Shown: positions 19,547 through 34,511 of the stretch, in pieces
How the letters are laid out: every line of letters starts with the position of its first letter
Position numbering within the stretch: the stretch's first letter is position 1
Source: Staphylococcus borealis
GTDB lineage: Bacteria; Bacillota; Bacilli; Staphylococcales; Staphylococcaceae
NCBI RefSeq assembly: GCF_001224225.1
Contig: NZ_CUEE01000006.1
Span: forward strand, 120,012-184,011
Direction: 5' to 3'
Length of the DNA: 64,000 bases
The notes under the pieces: model-generated
Told to the model about the DNA's origin: nothing
Seen by the model: only the letters and a program-made list of their open reading frames with translations
The model's database searches: none
Program-made: the position numbers and the translations under genes

Positions 19547-20658
19547 AACTTAAAACACTCCAATTAGAGAATTATCGTAACTATGAAGAAGTTACGCTTG
19601 AATGTCATCCTGATGTGAATATTCTGATCGGAGAAAATGCACAAGGGAAGACGAATTTACTTGAATCAATTTACACATTAGCTTTAGCTAAAAGTCATCG
19701 CACATCGAATGACAAGGAGCTTATACGGTTTAACTCAGAGTATGCTAAAATAGAGGGTGTACTAAATTATAGACATGGAACGATGCCATTAACGATGTTT
19801 ATAACTAAAAAAGGTAAACAAGTAAAAGTGAACCACTTAGAACAAAGTCGACTAACGCAGTATGTTGGACATCTTAACGTGGTTCTTTTTGCGCCAGAAG
19901 ACTTAAATATTGTCAAAGGTGCACCACAGATACGAAGACGGTTCATTGATATGGAATTAGGTCAAATCTCTGCAGTTTATCTAAATGACTTGGCTCAATA
20001 CCAACGTATTCTTAAACAGAAGAATAACTACTTAAAGCAGTTGCAACTTGGTCATAAACAAGACACTACGATGTTAGAAGTCTTAAACCAACAATTTGCG
20101 CAATATGCATTGAATGTAACGTTGAGACGAGCACATTTCATCAAAGAATTAGAATCATTGGCTAAACCGATTCATGCTGGTATCACTAATGACAGAGAAA
20201 CGTTATCGTTGACTTATTTACCAAGTATAAAACTCAGTGATATGGATAAAGATGCGCAAGCGTTATTAGACGAAGTGATTACACTGTTAAATGACAACAT
20301 TAAGCGTGAAATGGAACGTGGCGTTTGTTTATTTGGCCCGCATAGAGATGATTTAGGCTTTAATGTAAATGATATGGATGCGCAAACATATGGGTCTCAA
20401 GGACAACAACGTACGACCGCATTATCCATTAAACTAGCAGAAATAGAGTTAATGAACATTGAAGTTGGAGAATATCCAATCTTACTACTAGATGATGTGT
20501 TAAGCGAATTAGATGATTCTCGACAAACACATTTACTAAGCACGATTCAACATAAAGTACAAACCTTTGTAACGACAACATCCGTAGACGGCATAGACCA
20601 TGAGATTATGAACAATGCTAAGCTTTATCGAATCAATCAAGGTGAAATTATAAAGTAA
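19543..20658 (+). CDS. recF: DNA replication and repair protein RecF
   Basis: This SMC-like ATPase helps RecO/RecR load RecA at gaps. It has 371 residues. Walker [15 protein letters not shown] lies at residues 30-43, the signature YGSQGQQRT near 285-293, and Walker [13 protein letters not shown] near 324-335. It is translationally coupled to yaaA and lies 9 nt ahead of gyrB, in the standard origin operon. Confidence 0.96.
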   Translation: MKLKTLQLENYRNYEEVTLECHPDVNILIGENAQGKTNLLESIYTLALAKSHRTSNDKELIRFNSEYAKIEGVLNYRHGTMPLTMFITKKGKQVKVNHLEQSRLTQYVGHLNVVLFAPEDLNIVKGAPQIRRRFIDMELGQISAVYLNDLAQYQRILKQKNNYLKQLQLGHKQDTTMLEVLNQQFAQYALNVTLRRAHFIKELESLAKPIHAGITNDRETLSLTYLPSIKLSDMDKDAQALLDEVITLLNDNIKREMERGVCLFGPHRDDLGFNVNDMDAQTYGSQGQQRTTALSIKLAEIELMNIEVGEYPILLLDDVLSELDDSRQTHLLSTIQHKVQTFVTTTSVDGIDHEIMNNAKLYRINQGEIIK

Positions 20659-20661
20659 TAG

Positions 20662-22602
<1,941 letters not shown>

Positions 22603-22698
22603 ATTAGCGTGAACGAATGAACATGTTGAAGACTGTATAGCGAATGGCTTGCAGTCTTGCTATTTTAAGTGAATTGATTATAGAAGGAGGATATCTTG

Positions 22699-25398
22699 AT
22701 GGCTGACTTACCTCAATCAAGAATAAATGAACGAAATATAACCAGCGAGATGCGCGAATCATTTTTAGACTATGCAATGAGCGTTATCGTTTCACGTGCG
22801 TTACCTGATGTACGTGATGGTTTAAAACCTGTACACCGTCGTATCTTATATGGCTTAAATGAACAAGGTATGACCCCTGATAAACCATATAAAAAATCAG
22901 CACGTATCGTTGGGGATGTAATGGGTAAATATCACCCTCACGGAGACTCATCAATTTATGATGCCATGGTTAGAATGGCACAAACATTCAGCTATCGCTA
23001 TCCACTTGTTGATGGTCAAGGTAACTTCGGTTCAATGGACGGTGATGGTGCCGCTGCCATGCGTTATACTGAAGCGAAGATGACTAAAATTACATTAGAA
23101 CTATTACGTGATATTAATAAAGATACGATTGATTTCTTAGATAACTATGATGGTACTGAAAGAGAGCCGGAAGTCTTACCTTCTCGTTTCCCTAACTTAT
23201 TAGTGAACGGTGCATCAGGTATTGCTGTAGGTATGGCAACAAATATTCCTCCTCACAATTTAACTGAAGTCATCAACGGTGTTTTACATTTAAGTAAGAA
23301 TCCAGATGTTACGATTGCAGAACTTATGGAAGATATTCAAGGCCCTGATTTTCCAACAGCTGGTTTAATCCTAGGCAAGAGTGGTATCCGACGCGCATAT
23401 GAAACAGGACGTGGCTCCATTCAAATGCGTGCACGTGCAGAAATTGAAGAACGTGGTGGCGGTCGCCAACGTATCGTAGTGACTCAAATCCCATATCAAG
23501 TTAATAAAGCACGTATGATTGAAAAGATAGCAGAACTTGTTCGTGACAAGAAAATCGAAGGTATTACAGATTTACGTGATGAAACAAGTTTACGTACAGG
23601 TGTTAGAGTAGTTATTGATGTACGTAAAGATGCAAACGCCAATGTTATCTTGAACAATCTCTACAAACAAACACCATTACAAACGTCATTCGGTGTGAAT
23701 ATGATTGCACTGGTTAATGGACGTCCAAAATTAATCAATTTAAAACAAGCTTTAGTTGAATACTTAGAGCATCAAAAGACTGTCGTGCGCCGTCGTACAG
23801 AATATAACTTGAAAAAAGCGAAAGACCGTGCACATATCTTAGAAGGTTTACGCATTGCGTTAGATCATATTGACGAGATTATTACGACAATTCGTGAATC
23901 AGAAACAGATAAAGTCGCAATGGAAACATTACAATCGCGTTTTAAATTGTCTGAACGCCAAGCACAAGCAATTCTTGATATGCGTTTAAGACGTTTAACA
24001 GGTTTAGAACGAGATAAAATTGAAAATGAATATAACGAATTGCTCGGCTATATTTCTGAATTAGAAGCAATCTTAGCCGATGACGAAGTGTTACTTCAAT
24101 TAGTTCGAGATGAATTAACAGACATCAAAGAACGTTTCGGTGACGAACGTCGTACAGAAATTCAATTAGGTGGTTTAGATGATCTCGAAGATGAAGATCT
24201 TATTCCAGAAGAACAAATTGTTATTACATTAAGTCATAATAACTATATTAAACGATTACCTGTTTCTACGTATCGTTCACAACACCGTGGAGGACGTGGT
24301 GTTCAAGGTATGAATACATTGGAAGAAGACTTCGTCAGCCAACTTGTTACGTTAAGTACGCATGACCATGTTTTATTCTTCACGAATAAAGGTCGTGTAT
24401 ACAAACTTAAAGGTTATGAAGTGCCAGAATTATCTCGACAATCTAAAGGTATTCCAGTCATCAATGCGATTGAATTGGATAATGATGAGACAATCAGTAC
24501 TATGATTGCGGTTAGAGATCTCGAAGATGAAGATAGTTACTTAGTATTTGCAACTAAAAACGGTATTGTGAAACGTTCTGCGTTAAGCAATTTCTCACAT
24601 ATCAATAAGAATGGTAAAATTGCGATTGGTTTCAAAGAAGATGATGAATTAATTGCAGTCCGTCTTACAGATGGTCACCAAGACATCTTAATTGGTACAT
24701 CTCACGCTTCATTAATCAGATTTGCAGAAACAAGTTTACGTCCATTAGGTCGAACTGCTGCAGGTGTAAGAGGTATCTCATTGCGTGAAGATGATGTTGT
24801 AGTAGGTCTAGATGTTGCCCATGCCGATAGTGAAGATGAAATTCTTGTTGTCACTGAAAATGGTTATGGTAAACGTACGCCAGTAAGTGAATATCGCTTA
24901 TCAAACCGTGGCGGTAAAGGTATTAAGACTGCAAAGATTACAGAACGTAATGGTAACATCGTTTGTATCACAACAGTTACTGGTGAAGAAGATTTAATGA
25001 TTGTTACCAATAGTGGTGTGATTATTCGTTTAGAAGTAGAAGATATTTCTCAAAATGGTCGTGCAACACAAGGTGTACGCTTAATGAAACTAGGTGAAGA
25101 TCAATTTGTTTCAACGGTTGCTAAAGTCATTGATAAAACAGAAGATGAAGATGCAACTGAAGCAGCACAAGTTGAAGATGGTGAAACAAATGCAGAAAGT
25201 ACAGAAAGCCCTAGCGAAGAAGTTGTAGATGATGATACACCAGGTAATGCACTCCATACGGAAGCGGATGAAGATACGGAAACAGTAGCTGAGGATAATG
25301 CAACAGATGAACGTATTGAAGTTAGACAAGATTTTATGGATCGTGTGAATGAAGACATTGATAATGCATCTAACGATGATGAAGACGACGAGAATTAA
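22699..25398 (+). CDS. gyrA: DNA gyrase subunit A
   Basis: This is the breakage-reunion subunit of gyrase, with 899 residues. The ATG at 22699 follows AAGGAGG. The catalytic tyrosine is Y123 in AMRYTEA. The quinolone region reads [11 protein letters not shown], so S84 and S85 are the sensitive-type residues; position 88 is D where S. aureus has E. The C-terminal beta-pinwheel carries the GyrA box QRGGRG-like motif ([10 protein letters not shown]). An Asp/Glu-rich tail (about 820-899) is long and variable, as in other staphylococci. Confidence 0.96.
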   Translation: MADLPQSRINERNITSEMRESFLDYAMSVIVSRALPDVRDGLKPVHRRILYGLNEQGMTPDKPYKKSARIVGDVMGKYHPHGDSSIYDAMVRMAQTFSYRYPLVDGQGNFGSMDGDGAAAMRYTEAKMTKITLELLRDINKDTIDFLDNYDGTEREPEVLPSRFPNLLVNGASGIAVGMATNIPPHNLTEVINGVLHLSKNPDVTIAELMEDIQGPDFPTAGLILGKSGIRRAYETGRGSIQMRARAEIEERGGGRQRIVVTQIPYQVNKARMIEKIAELVRDKKIEGITDLRDETSLRTGVRVVIDVRKDANANVILNNLYKQTPLQTSFGVNMIALVNGRPKLINLKQALVEYLEHQKTVVRRRTEYNLKKAKDRAHILEGLRIALDHIDEIITTIRESETDKVAMETLQSRFKLSERQAQAILDMRLRRLTGLERDKIENEYNELLGYISELEAILADDEVLLQLVRDELTDIKERFGDERRTEIQLGGLDDLEDEDLIPEEQIVITLSHNNYIKRLPVSTYRSQHRGGRGVQGMNTLEEDFVSQLVTLSTHDHVLFFTNKGRVYKLKGYEVPELSRQSKGIPVINAIELDNDETISTMIAVRDLEDEDSYLVFATKNGIVKRSALSNFSHINKNGKIAIGFKEDDELIAVRLTDGHQDILIGTSHASLIRFAETSLRPLGRTAAGVRGISLREDDVVVGLDVAHADSEDEILVVTENGYGKRTPVSEYRLSNRGGKGIKTAKITERNGNIVCITTVTGEEDLMIVTNSGVIIRLEVEDISQNGRATQGVRLMKLGEDQFVSTVAKVIDKTEDEDATEAAQVEDGETNAESTESPSEEVVDDDTPGNALHTEADEDTETVAEDNATDERIEVRQDFMDRVNEDIDNASNDDEDDEN

Positions 25399-25440
25399 AG
25401 GCTAATCTATAGTGATCAGCGATAATAGAATATATTCATT

Positions 25441-25488
25441 AAATAAAAATAAGACTTCCCTTTCACTAGGGAAGTCTTATTTTTATTT
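25441..25488. terminator. Bidirectional terminator between gyrA and nnrD
   Basis: The stem AAGACTTCCCT/AGGGAAGTCTT is flanked by extended A/T pairing (AAATAAAAAT/ATTTTTATTT). It serves the two convergent genes. Confidence 0.93.
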
Positions 25489-25495
25489 AATTCAA

Positions 25496-26308
25496 TTAGT
25501 TTTCTAACTCTTTCATTACATATGGGATTTCACTAATTAAACGTGAAGGTGGCACAACGTACATGGATTCAGATAATTTCTCTCCAATATAACTGTGTGT
25601 ATATGTTGCGCTTGTAATTGCATCTCTAAAATCATCAAACTGGCCAACAAAGCTAGTAATCATTCCAGCTAATGTGTCGCCCATACCACCAGTTGCCATT
25701 GCTGGCGTACCAATTGTCAGTCTATATTCCTTATCTTTGAAGAATATTTCAGTACCGTGTTTCTTCAGTACAACAGCAGCACCTAACTTATCAACAGCTT
25801 CTCTATTACGTTCGTAAGTTTGTTCTTCAATAGGGATACCACTTAAACGTTCCCATTCTTTTTGATGTGGTGTAAAGATAACACGGCAAGTTGGAATATC
25901 AGGTTTTAATTTACTAAATATTGTAATCGCATCACCATCAACAATTAAATTTTGGTGTGGTTGAATATTTTGTAGTAAAAACGTAATTGCGTTATTACCT
26001 TTGAAATCAACACCTAACCCTGGTCCAATTAAAATGCTATCAGTGTTTTCAATCATTTTCGTTAACATTTTAGTGTCGTTAATATCGATTACCATTGCCT
26101 CTGGACAACGTGAATGGAGTGCCGCATGGTTTGTAGGATGTGTAGCTACTGTAATTAACCCACTTCCACTATAAACACATGCACGCGCAGCTAACATGAT
26201 TGCGCCTCCTAAATTGGCACTTCCACCTATCAGTAGAATCTTTCCATAGTCACCTTTATGTGTCTCTTCTTTTCTCTTCGGAATATTAACAGTTGTTAAT
26301 GTTTCCAT
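25496..26308 (-). CDS. nnrD: ADP-dependent (S)-NAD(P)H-hydrate dehydratase
   Basis: This metabolite-repair enzyme returns damaged NADHX/NADPHX to NADH/NADPH with ADP as phosphate source. It has 270 residues and a ribokinase-like fold: N-terminal KGDYGKILLIGGSANLGGA, IGPGLG near residue 94 and the catalytic-region motif GGMGDTLAGMI near 207-217. In S. aureus nnrD also follows gyrA, but there hutH lies between nnrD and serS; no hutH is present here. Confidence 0.92.
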   Translation of the reverse strand: METLTTVNIPKRKEETHKGDYGKILLIGGSANLGGAIMLAARACVYSGSGLITVATHPTNHAALHSRCPEAMVIDINDTKMLTKMIENTDSILIGPGLGVDFKGNNAITFLLQNIQPHQNLIVDGDAITIFSKLKPDIPTCRVIFTPHQKEWERLSGIPIEEQTYERNREAVDKLGAAVVLKKHGTEIFFKDKEYRLTIGTPAMATGGMGDTLAGMITSFVGQFDDFRDAITSATYTHSYIGEKLSESMYVVPPSRLISEIPYVMKELEN

Positions 26309-26689
26309 AAATTAAACCCTCCCTTGAAGACGTTGTGAACGTATAATGCTAGAAAAATGTGTGTACCGCCAATACTGTATATAACTCAAATTTCAAGTGA
26401 CAATGAAATGCGTAGCGATAGCATCCATAATGACCTAGGTGATTGAGTTCTAAATTGGATTGTTTGTCTATACCTTTTTTAAATACAATAGAAAATATTA
26501 TACCTGTGAAAGACTTTCGTCAACACTATTATGAAGAATATTTAATTATACGTATCATAAGGTCCCTACATGGCTTTATAGAGGGCGTATACAATAAGAT
26601 AAATATAATATTATTTAGCATTTACTTGCTAATTATAGAGGAGTTTGCTATATTAAAAATAACTTAATAAGTTATTGTTCGTGGGACAA
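26309..26689. other. Intergenic region between nnrD and the serS leader
   Basis: This is a 380-bp AT-rich divergent region. It must hold the nnrD promoter and the serS-leader promoter, but no near-consensus pair stands out. A 74-codon frame at 26443-26667 has no ribosome site and no family resemblance, and I do not call it a gene. Confidence 0.4.
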
Positions 26690-28246
<1,557 letters not shown>

Positions 28247-28740
28247 TTCAATTATTAGTTAGCTTATAACGTTAATTTATAGAGTTCAGAATAAGCGTAG
28301 TGCAAACTCGCAGTAGCTAACTGAGCTGAGAAGGTGTTTATATAACACTTTTTCAGCTCTCTTTTTATGGTGTTAAACCAATATGAATGTCATAAACAAA
28401 GTGAATTGGTGGTAGGAATGCTTCAATGAAACTACATTGAATTGTGGTCTATGATGTCTTAAATATACAATCAATCATGCTAAAAAATTCACTTTTTCTT
28501 AATAAAGTGATGAAGTAAAAAGAGTGGATTTAGACTGCTTTCAGATCTGTAATATACGCTTTGTTGTCAAAAATAGACATATTAAATACCCCTTTAAATC
28601 AGTAGTTCTAAGTAGTCTGTTAGTCTAACATCACACAACCCTATGTCTAACGTTGTTGCCACTCTAGCATCCGTATATTAGACTGAAATTATTAATAAAA
28701 TACTGTTCTAAAATATTAAGTATAAAGGGAGGTTACAAAG
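28247..28740. other. Intergenic region between serS and azlC with a decayed repeat
   Basis: The first part (28292-28366) resembles the ends of the STAR-like element: TGCAAACTCGCAGTAGCTAA, then CTGAG...CTTTTTCAGCTCT; compare 3364-3420 and 60100-60150. It also works as a hairpin with a T-rich end after serS. Further on, TTGCCA (28656-28661), 17 nt and TAGACT (28679-28684) is a possible azlC promoter. No gene is seen. Confidence 0.5.
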
Positions 28741-29436
28741 ATGACATCACATGTGACGTTTAAGCAAGGCGTTAAAGAATGTATACCTACTTTGTTAGGA
28801 TACGTTGGGATTGGTTTATCGTTTGGCATTGTAGCTGCGTCACAACATTTTAGTATCATTGAAATACTATTATTATGTTTACTTGTCTATGCTGGCGCAG
28901 CACAATTTATTATTTGTGCACTCGTTGCTACAGGCACACCGATTTCTGCTATTGTTCTTACAACATTGATTGTCAATTCACGTTTCTTCCTATTATCAAT
29001 GACGTTAGCACCCAATTATAAAGACTATGGTATTTGGAATCGTCTAGGTCTGTCTTCAATTTTGACAGATGAAACATTTGGCGTCGCTATCACACCGCAT
29101 TTAAAAGGGGAGAAGATAAACGATCGGTGGTTACATGGCTTAAATTTAACCGCATATACATTTTGGGCACTAGCTAGTATTGTTGGTGCGTTACTTGGTA
29201 AATATATCTCTAATCCAGACATGCTAGGTCTCGATTTTGCGATTACAGCAATGTTTATCTTTTTAACCATGGCACAATTTGAGTCAATTACATCATCTAA
29301 ACTACGCATATACATTGTACTTATCGTATTTGTTATCGTGATGATGCTTAGCTTAAGTTGGTTTATGCCTTCATACGTTGCAATTCTGATTGCATCGATG
29401 CTAGCAGCAACATTAGGGGTGGTGATGGATAAATGA
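28741..29436 (+). CDS. azlC: AzlC family branched-chain amino acid exporter, large subunit
   Basis: This 231-residue membrane protein has about seven hydrophobic segments. The family motifs are visible: GVKECIPTLLGYVGIGLSFGI, YAGAAQFI and NSRFFLLSMTLAP. With AzlD it forms a two-component exporter (in B. subtilis, azaleucine and branched-chain amino acids). A strong GGAGG precedes the ATG, and it overlaps azlD by 4 nt. Confidence 0.87.
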   Translation: MTSHVTFKQGVKECIPTLLGYVGIGLSFGIVAASQHFSIIEILLLCLLVYAGAAQFIICALVATGTPISAIVLTTLIVNSRFFLLSMTLAPNYKDYGIWNRLGLSSILTDETFGVAITPHLKGEKINDRWLHGLNLTAYTFWALASIVGALLGKYISNPDMLGLDFAITAMFIFLTMAQFESITSSKLRIYIVLIVFVIVMMLSLSWFMPSYVAILIASMLAATLGVVMDK

Positions 29437-29762
29437 CAACATCTTGGCATATGTTTATCTTAATCGTGTTATGTGGACTTGTAACGTTAATCATTCGAGT
29501 AGTTCCATTCTTAATGATTTCACGTATTCAACTCTCGGAAACGGTGATTAAATGGCTATCGTTTATTCCAATTACATTATTTACAGCACTGATATTAGAT
29601 GGCATTATCGTACAACAGGAAGGTGTAGCAGGATACACCCTTAATATTCCGTTTATTCTTGTGACGATTCCAACGGTGTTTATCGCACTTTTCACGCGTA
29701 GTCTGACTACAACTATTTTAGTAGGTATTGTGCTGATTGCAGGTCTACGTTTTTTCTTTTAG
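29433..29762 (+). CDS. azlD: AzlD family branched-chain amino acid exporter, small subunit
   Basis: This 109-residue protein has four membrane segments and the family phrase LVTLIIRVVPFLMIS. It is coupled to azlC through ATGA. After its stop a stem (TAGCTAAC/GTTAGCTA, about 29778-29801) without a clear T-run may give partial termination. Substrate specificity in this strain is inference from the family. Confidence 0.85.
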   Translation: MTTSWHMFILIVLCGLVTLIIRVVPFLMISRIQLSETVIKWLSFIPITLFTALILDGIIVQQEGVAGYTLNIPFILVTIPTVFIALFTRSLTTTILVGIVLIAGLRFFF

Positions 29763-29863
29763 AAAAGGCAGAACCCAATAGCTAACGATTGAAGTTAGCT
29801 ATACAATTAGATACAATAAATTCAAATTACAATTTGAATAAGTAAATGAATAGAGATAATAGA

Positions 29864-29963
29864 ACTTATTAAGAGAAGTGGAGGGACACGGCCCTAAGAA
29901 ACTTCAGCAACCGGCGATGCATACGCACGGTGCTACGACCAACGAGATACTCGAATGATAAGT
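29864..29963 (+). promoter_or_regulatory. SAM-I (S-box) riboswitch
   Basis: The S-box is recognisable: AAGAGAAGTGGAGGGAC, GGCCCT, GAAACTTCAGCAACCGGC, a variable hairpin, then GGTGCTACGACCAACG and the closing ACTTAT/ATAAGT P1 helix. It binds S-adenosylmethionine and shuts off metX when methionine is plentiful. Confidence 0.96.
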
Positions 29964-29974
29964 AATAGAGACGA

Positions 29975-30011
29975 ATCGCCTCATACTTTGAAGAGTATAG
30001 GCGATTTTTTT
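29975..30011 (+). terminator. Intrinsic terminator of the SAM riboswitch
   Basis: ATCGCCTCATACT pairs with AGTATAGGCGAT (one bulge) and a run of T follows, between the riboswitch and the metX ribosome site (GGAGG at 30021-30025). It is the expression platform. Confidence 0.92.
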
Positions 30012-30033
30012 AGTATTCAAAGGAGGTAACCGC

Positions 30034-31002
30034 ATGACCAATTACACGGTAGAAACATTAAATTTAGGACCTTTTACAACTGAATCAGGCGAAATGATTA
30101 AAAACTTACAATTGCGTTATGAACATGTGGGCTATGCGGGGCAACCACTTGTTGTGGTCTGCCATGCGCTAACTGGTAATCATTTAACATATGGCACAGA
30201 TGATGCGCCTGGTTGGTGGCGTGAAATCATAGATGGCGGTTATATGCCGATTTATGATTATCAATTTCTTACGTTCAATGTCATCGGTAGCCCCTTTGGT
30301 TCAAGTTCTCCTTTAACTGATCCTAATTTTCCGGAGCATTTAACGTTGAGGGATATTGTGAAAGCAATTGAAATGGGGATTCAAGCGCTTGGTTTCAACA
30401 AGATTAATATTTTAATTGGTGGTAGTTTAGGTGGAATGCAAGTTATGGAACTGCTCTACAACCATCAATTTCAAGTGGATAAGGCGGTTATTCTAGCGGC
30501 TACGGATAAGACGTCATCGTATAGTCGTGCGTTCAACGAAATTGCACGTGAGGCGATTCATCTTGGTGGCAAAGAAGGCCTTAGTATTGCCCGACAATTA
30601 GGATTTCTAACGTATCGGTCATCTAAAAGTTATGATCAACGCTTTTCACCCGACGAAGTTGTAAGCTATCAACGACATCAAGGTAATAAATTTAAAGAAA
30701 CTTATGATTTATCCTGCTATTTAACAATGTTAAATGTATTAGATAGTCATAATGTTGACCGTGGACGTACAAATGTGGATGACGTTTATCAATCATTAGA
30801 TACAAAGGTTTTAACTATGGGCTTCACGGATGATTTATTATATCCAGATGATCAAGTGAGAGCAGTAGGGGAGCGTTTTAAATATCATCGCCATTTCTTC
30901 GTTCCAGATAATGTAGGTCATGATGGCTTTTTATTAAATTTCAATGACTGGGCACCGAACTTATATCATTTTCTTAAAGTAACGAACTTCAAACGAAAAT
31001 AG
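30034..31002 (+). CDS. metX: Homoserine O-acetyltransferase
   Basis: This alpha/beta-hydrolase enzyme acetylates L-homoserine with acetyl-CoA, an early step to methionine. It has 322 residues. Motifs are CHALTGNHLT near the oxyanion region, GGSLGGMQVME with the catalytic serine (about residue 130), and a late Asp/His pair (LLYPDD and NVGHDGFL). Control by the SAM riboswitch directly upstream agrees with the pathway. A serine or homoserine succinyl substrate cannot be fully excluded by sequence alone. Confidence 0.92.
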   Translation: MTNYTVETLNLGPFTTESGEMIKNLQLRYEHVGYAGQPLVVVCHALTGNHLTYGTDDAPGWWREIIDGGYMPIYDYQFLTFNVIGSPFGSSSPLTDPNFPEHLTLRDIVKAIEMGIQALGFNKINILIGGSLGGMQVMELLYNHQFQVDKAVILAATDKTSSYSRAFNEIAREAIHLGGKEGLSIARQLGFLTYRSSKSYDQRFSPDEVVSYQRHQGNKFKETYDLSCYLTMLNVLDSHNVDRGRTNVDDVYQSLDTKVLTMGFTDDLLYPDDQVRAVGERFKYHRHFFVPDNVGHDGFLLNFNDWAPNLYHFLKVTNFKRK

Positions 31003-31140
31003 ATGAAGCGGGTAAGTTAGAATATAGAAGAAAACACGCAATGATGGAATCGTATATTACTCAATCTTCACAATTTGTTTTAATTTTGCTTAGAGGTTAA
31101 AATAGAGGTTATAGTCAAAAAAAGTATAGGAGTGGCGAAT

Positions 31141-32052
31141 GTGTTTTCAAAAGTACATCCTAAAGCAACAATTATAGGAACAATTGCACTTGTTATGGTT
31201 GCTTTAGTTACGTATGTATTACCAATACTAGGGCTGATTCTATGTTTATTCGCTACGATTCCAGGCATTATTTTATGGAATAAATCTATTCCATCATTTG
31301 GAATTGGAGCGCTAATCACAGTTATTCTTGCCACATTATTGGGTAATACATTTGTATTAAGTGCCATGATTTTAGTTTTAATACTTAGCTTTATTATTGG
31401 CCAATTATTGAAAGAACGTGCCTCTAAAGAACGCATCTTATTTATAGCTACAACATATTTAAGTATATTTACTTTAGTCGCATTTATGCTATTACAAACG
31501 TTTAAAAAGATACCTAGCGCTACGACATTAATTAAGCCTTTCAAAGATGCAATGCACAATGCGGTTGTAACGACAGGCGTAGAATCAGATTATAAAACGA
31601 TTCTAGAAGAATGGTTCCGTCAAATGGCAGTCCAGCTTCCAAGTTTTATAATCGTTATAGTCTTTATTTTAGTCTTAATTAACTTAATTATTACATTTCC
31701 AATTCTTCGTAAATTTAAAGTAGCTACACCAATTTTTAAACCATTATTTGCTTGGCAACTTAATCGTTCATTACTTTGGGTTTATATGGTTGTTTTATTA
31801 TGCGTAATGTTCGCAACAGGGCCAAGTACTTTCCAAAGCATCGTATTAAATTTCGAAGTTGTGTTATCATTACTGATGTATATCCAAGGATTGAGTTTAA
31901 TTCATTTCTTTGGTAAAGCAAAACGTATTCCAAATGTTGTAACGATATTGCTGATGGTTGTGGGGACAATTATTACACCAGCAACACATATCATTGCATT
32001 ACTTGGTGTACTTGATTTAGGAATTAATTTAAAACGAATGATTAAAAAATGA
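31141..32052 (+). CDS. DUF2232 (YybS-type) membrane protein
   Basis: This 303-residue protein has about eight hydrophobic segments. It is the conserved neighbour upstream of gdpP in staphylococci and bacilli. I chose the GTG at 31141 (MFSKVHPKATIIG), since GGAG (31129-31132) lies 8 nt away; the GTG at 31132 overlaps it. No function is established. The 27-nt spacing to gdpP suggests one operon, DUF2232-gdpP-rplI. Confidence 0.82.
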   Translation: MFSKVHPKATIIGTIALVMVALVTYVLPILGLILCLFATIPGIILWNKSIPSFGIGALITVILATLLGNTFVLSAMILVLILSFIIGQLLKERASKERILFIATTYLSIFTLVAFMLLQTFKKIPSATTLIKPFKDAMHNAVVTTGVESDYKTILEEWFRQMAVQLPSFIIVIVFILVLINLIITFPILRKFKVATPIFKPLFAWQLNRSLLWVYMVVLLCVMFATGPSTFQSIVLNFEVVLSLLMYIQGLSLIHFFGKAKRIPNVVTILLMVVGTIITPATHIIALLGVLDLGINLKRMIKK

Positions 32053-32079
32053 CTTTAAAAAGTGAATAGAGGTGGAATA

Positions 32080-34047
32080 ATGAACCGTCAATCCACTAAG
32101 AAGGCATTACTCATACCATTTATTTTAATGGTACTTACTTCAATTGCACTTGTCGTAGTATGGTTTATCTTTAAACCATTAGTCGCGACTATTGCAGCAG
32201 CTATTTTAGTCGTGATGATTATTATTGGCATTGTATTAGTAAGACAGGCCTTGTTGAAAATGGATAATTATGTGGATAATTTAAGTGGTCATATCTCGGC
32301 TGGAAGCAATAGGGCAATTAAACGATTGCCAATTGGCATGGTCGTTCTTGATGCTGATGATCATATTGAATGGATTAACCAGTACATGTCTGAACACTTA
32401 GAAACGAATGTCATCTCAGAACCAGTCAATGAAGTTTTTCCGAATATTTTAAAGCAGTTGGAAAAGGTACAGGAAGTCGAAATCGAACATGGCCAATATC
32501 ATTACCATGTACGTCATTCTGAAGAGGAAAATTGTCTATATTTCTTTGATATCACAGATGAAGTGCATACCAATGAACTATATGAAGAATCAAAACCGAT
32601 TATTGCAACATTATTCTTAGATAACTATGATGAAATCACGCAAAATATGAACGACACACAACGTTCTGAAATCAACTCAATGGTAACACGAGTGATTAGT
32701 CGTTGGGCATCAGAATATAATATTTTCTTCAAACGTTATAATTCTGACCAGTTCGTTGCGTATTTAAATCAAAAAATATTAGCCGAAGTTGAAGAATCGA
32801 ACTTTGAAATTCTTAGCCAACTACGCGAAAAAAGTGTTGGTTACCGTGCCCAATTAACATTGAGTATCGGTGTCGGTGAAGGTACTGAGAACTTAATTGA
32901 TCTTGGTGAGTTATCACAATCTGGTTTAGATTTAGCATTAGGTCGCGGTGGTGACCAAGTAGCAATTAAAAATATGAACGGAAATGTACGATTCTATGGC
33001 GGTAAGACTGACCCGATGGAAAAACGTACGCGTGTAAGAGCGCGTGTTATTTCTCATGCATTAAAGGATATCTTAACCGAAGGCGACAAAGTAATTATTA
33101 TGGGACACAAACGTCCCGATTTAGATGCGATTGGTGCAGCGATAGGTGTATCAAGATTCGCATTAATGAATAACTTAGAAGCCTACGTAGTCTTGAATGA
33201 GGAAGATATTGATCCAACATTACGTCGTGTAATGGATGAAATCGATAAGAAACCAGAATTGAAAGAGCGATTCGTCACATCAGATGAAGCTTGGGATATG
33301 ATGACATCTAAATCTACGATCGTCGTTGTGGATACACATAAACCAGAGATGGTATTAGATGAGAACATTTTAAATAAAGCTAACCGTAAAGTGGTCATTG
33401 ACCATCATAGACGAGGAGAAAGCTTTATTTCTAACCCGTTATTAGTTTATATGGAACCTTACGCAAGTTCGACAGCAGAACTTGTGACAGAGTTATTAGA
33501 ATATCAACCAACTGAACAACGTTTAACACGTTTAGAATCTACAGTCATGTATGCAGGTATTATCGTTGATACACGTAACTTCACATTACGTACAGGTTCT
33601 AGAACGTTTGACGCTGCAAGCTATTTACGTGCTCACGGCGCAGATACGATATTAACACAACATTTCTTAAAAGATGATGTCGATACGTATATTAATCGTT
33701 CAGAGCTTATTCGAACAGTTGAAGTTCAAGATAATGGTATAGCGATAGCACATGGTTCTAACGAAAAAATTTATCATCCTGTTACAGTTGCACAAGCTGC
33801 GGATGAGTTGTTAAGTTTAGAAGGTATAGAAGCTTCTTATGTTGTGGCTAAACGTGAAGATAACTTAATAGGTATCTCAGCACGTTCATTAGGCTCTATT
33901 AATGTTCAATTAACGATGGAAGCATTAGGTGGCGGCGGTCACTTAACGAACGCTGCAACGCAATTGAAAGGATTATCAATTGAAGAAGCGATTGAACAAT
34001 TACAACAAGCAATTACAGAACAAATGAGTAGGAGTGAAGACGCATGA
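32080..34047 (+). CDS. gdpP: Cyclic-di-AMP phosphodiesterase GdpP
   Basis: This membrane enzyme hydrolyses the second messenger c-di-AMP; loss raises beta-lactam tolerance in S. aureus. It has 655 residues: two N-terminal membrane helices (about 10-55), a PAS-like heme-binding region (about 80-150), a degenerate GGDEF domain (about 170-300) and a DHH/DHHA1 catalytic part with [25 protein letters not shown] and GGGGH. All catalytic motifs look intact. The start at 32080 matches the known length. It overlaps rplI by 4 nt. Confidence 0.95.
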   Translation: MNRQSTKKALLIPFILMVLTSIALVVVWFIFKPLVATIAAAILVVMIIIGIVLVRQALLKMDNYVDNLSGHISAGSNRAIKRLPIGMVVLDADDHIEWINQYMSEHLETNVISEPVNEVFPNILKQLEKVQEVEIEHGQYHYHVRHSEEENCLYFFDITDEVHTNELYEESKPIIATLFLDNYDEITQNMNDTQRSEINSMVTRVISRWASEYNIFFKRYNSDQFVAYLNQKILAEVEESNFEILSQLREKSVGYRAQLTLSIGVGEGTENLIDLGELSQSGLDLALGRGGDQVAIKNMNGNVRFYGGKTDPMEKRTRVRARVISHALKDILTEGDKVIIMGHKRPDLDAIGAAIGVSRFALMNNLEAYVVLNEEDIDPTLRRVMDEIDKKPELKERFVTSDEAWDMMTSKSTIVVVDTHKPEMVLDENILNKANRKVVIDHHRRGESFISNPLLVYMEPYASSTAELVTELLEYQPTEQRLTRLESTVMYAGIIVDTRNFTLRTGSRTFDAASYLRAHGADTILTQHFLKDDVDTYINRSELIRTVEVQDNGIAIAHGSNEKIYHPVTVAQAADELLSLEGIEASYVVAKREDNLIGISARSLGSINVQLTMEALGGGGHLTNAATQLKGLSIEEAIEQLQQAITEQMSRSEDA

Positions 34048-34490
34048 AAGTAATTTTCACACAAGACGTTAAAGGTAAAGGTAAAAAAGGCGAAATTAAA
34101 GATGTACCAGTAGGTTATGCTAATAACTTTTTAATTAAAAATAACTATGCTGTTGAAGCAACTCCAGGTAATTTAAAACAATTAGAACAACAAAATAAAC
34201 GTGCTGAAGCGGACAGACAAAAAGAAATCGATGACGCTAAAGCATTAAAAGCTAAATTAGAAGAAATCGAAGTTGAAGTAAGTGCTAAAACTGGTGAAGG
34301 TGGCAAATTGTTTGGTTCTGTAAGTACAAAACAAATTGCTGAAGCACTTAAAACACAACATGATATTAAAATTGATAAACGTAAAATGGATTTACCTCAA
34401 GGTATCCATGCATTAGGTTATACAAATGTACCTGTTAAATTAGATAAAGAAGTTGAAGGTACTATTCGTGTTCATACAGTAGAAAAGTAA
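34044..34490 (+). CDS. rplI: 50S ribosomal protein L9
   Basis: This 148-residue protein has the L9 N-terminal domain ([20 protein letters not shown] and GYANNFLI), the long central helix ([20 protein letters not shown]) and a C-terminal rRNA-binding domain. It is coupled to gdpP (ATGA overlap), as in other Firmicutes. Confidence 0.96.
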   Translation: MKVIFTQDVKGKGKKGEIKDVPVGYANNFLIKNNYAVEATPGNLKQLEQQNKRAEADRQKEIDDAKALKAKLEEIEVEVSAKTGEGGKLFGSVSTKQIAEALKTQHDIKIDKRKMDLPQGIHALGYTNVPVKLDKEVEGTIRVHTVEK

Positions 34491-34511
34491 GTTTTCCTTT
34501 CCTAGCGGAAA

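Noticed and set aside
22939..22965. GyrA D88 as a fluoroquinolone-resistance change
   Set aside because: S84 and S85 are unchanged, and Asp at this position is normal in many bacteria. It is more likely a species difference.
26443..26667. 74-codon open frame upstream of the serS leader
   Set aside because: It has no ribosome site, no coding-like composition and no recognisable motif, and it lies in the AT-rich promoter area.
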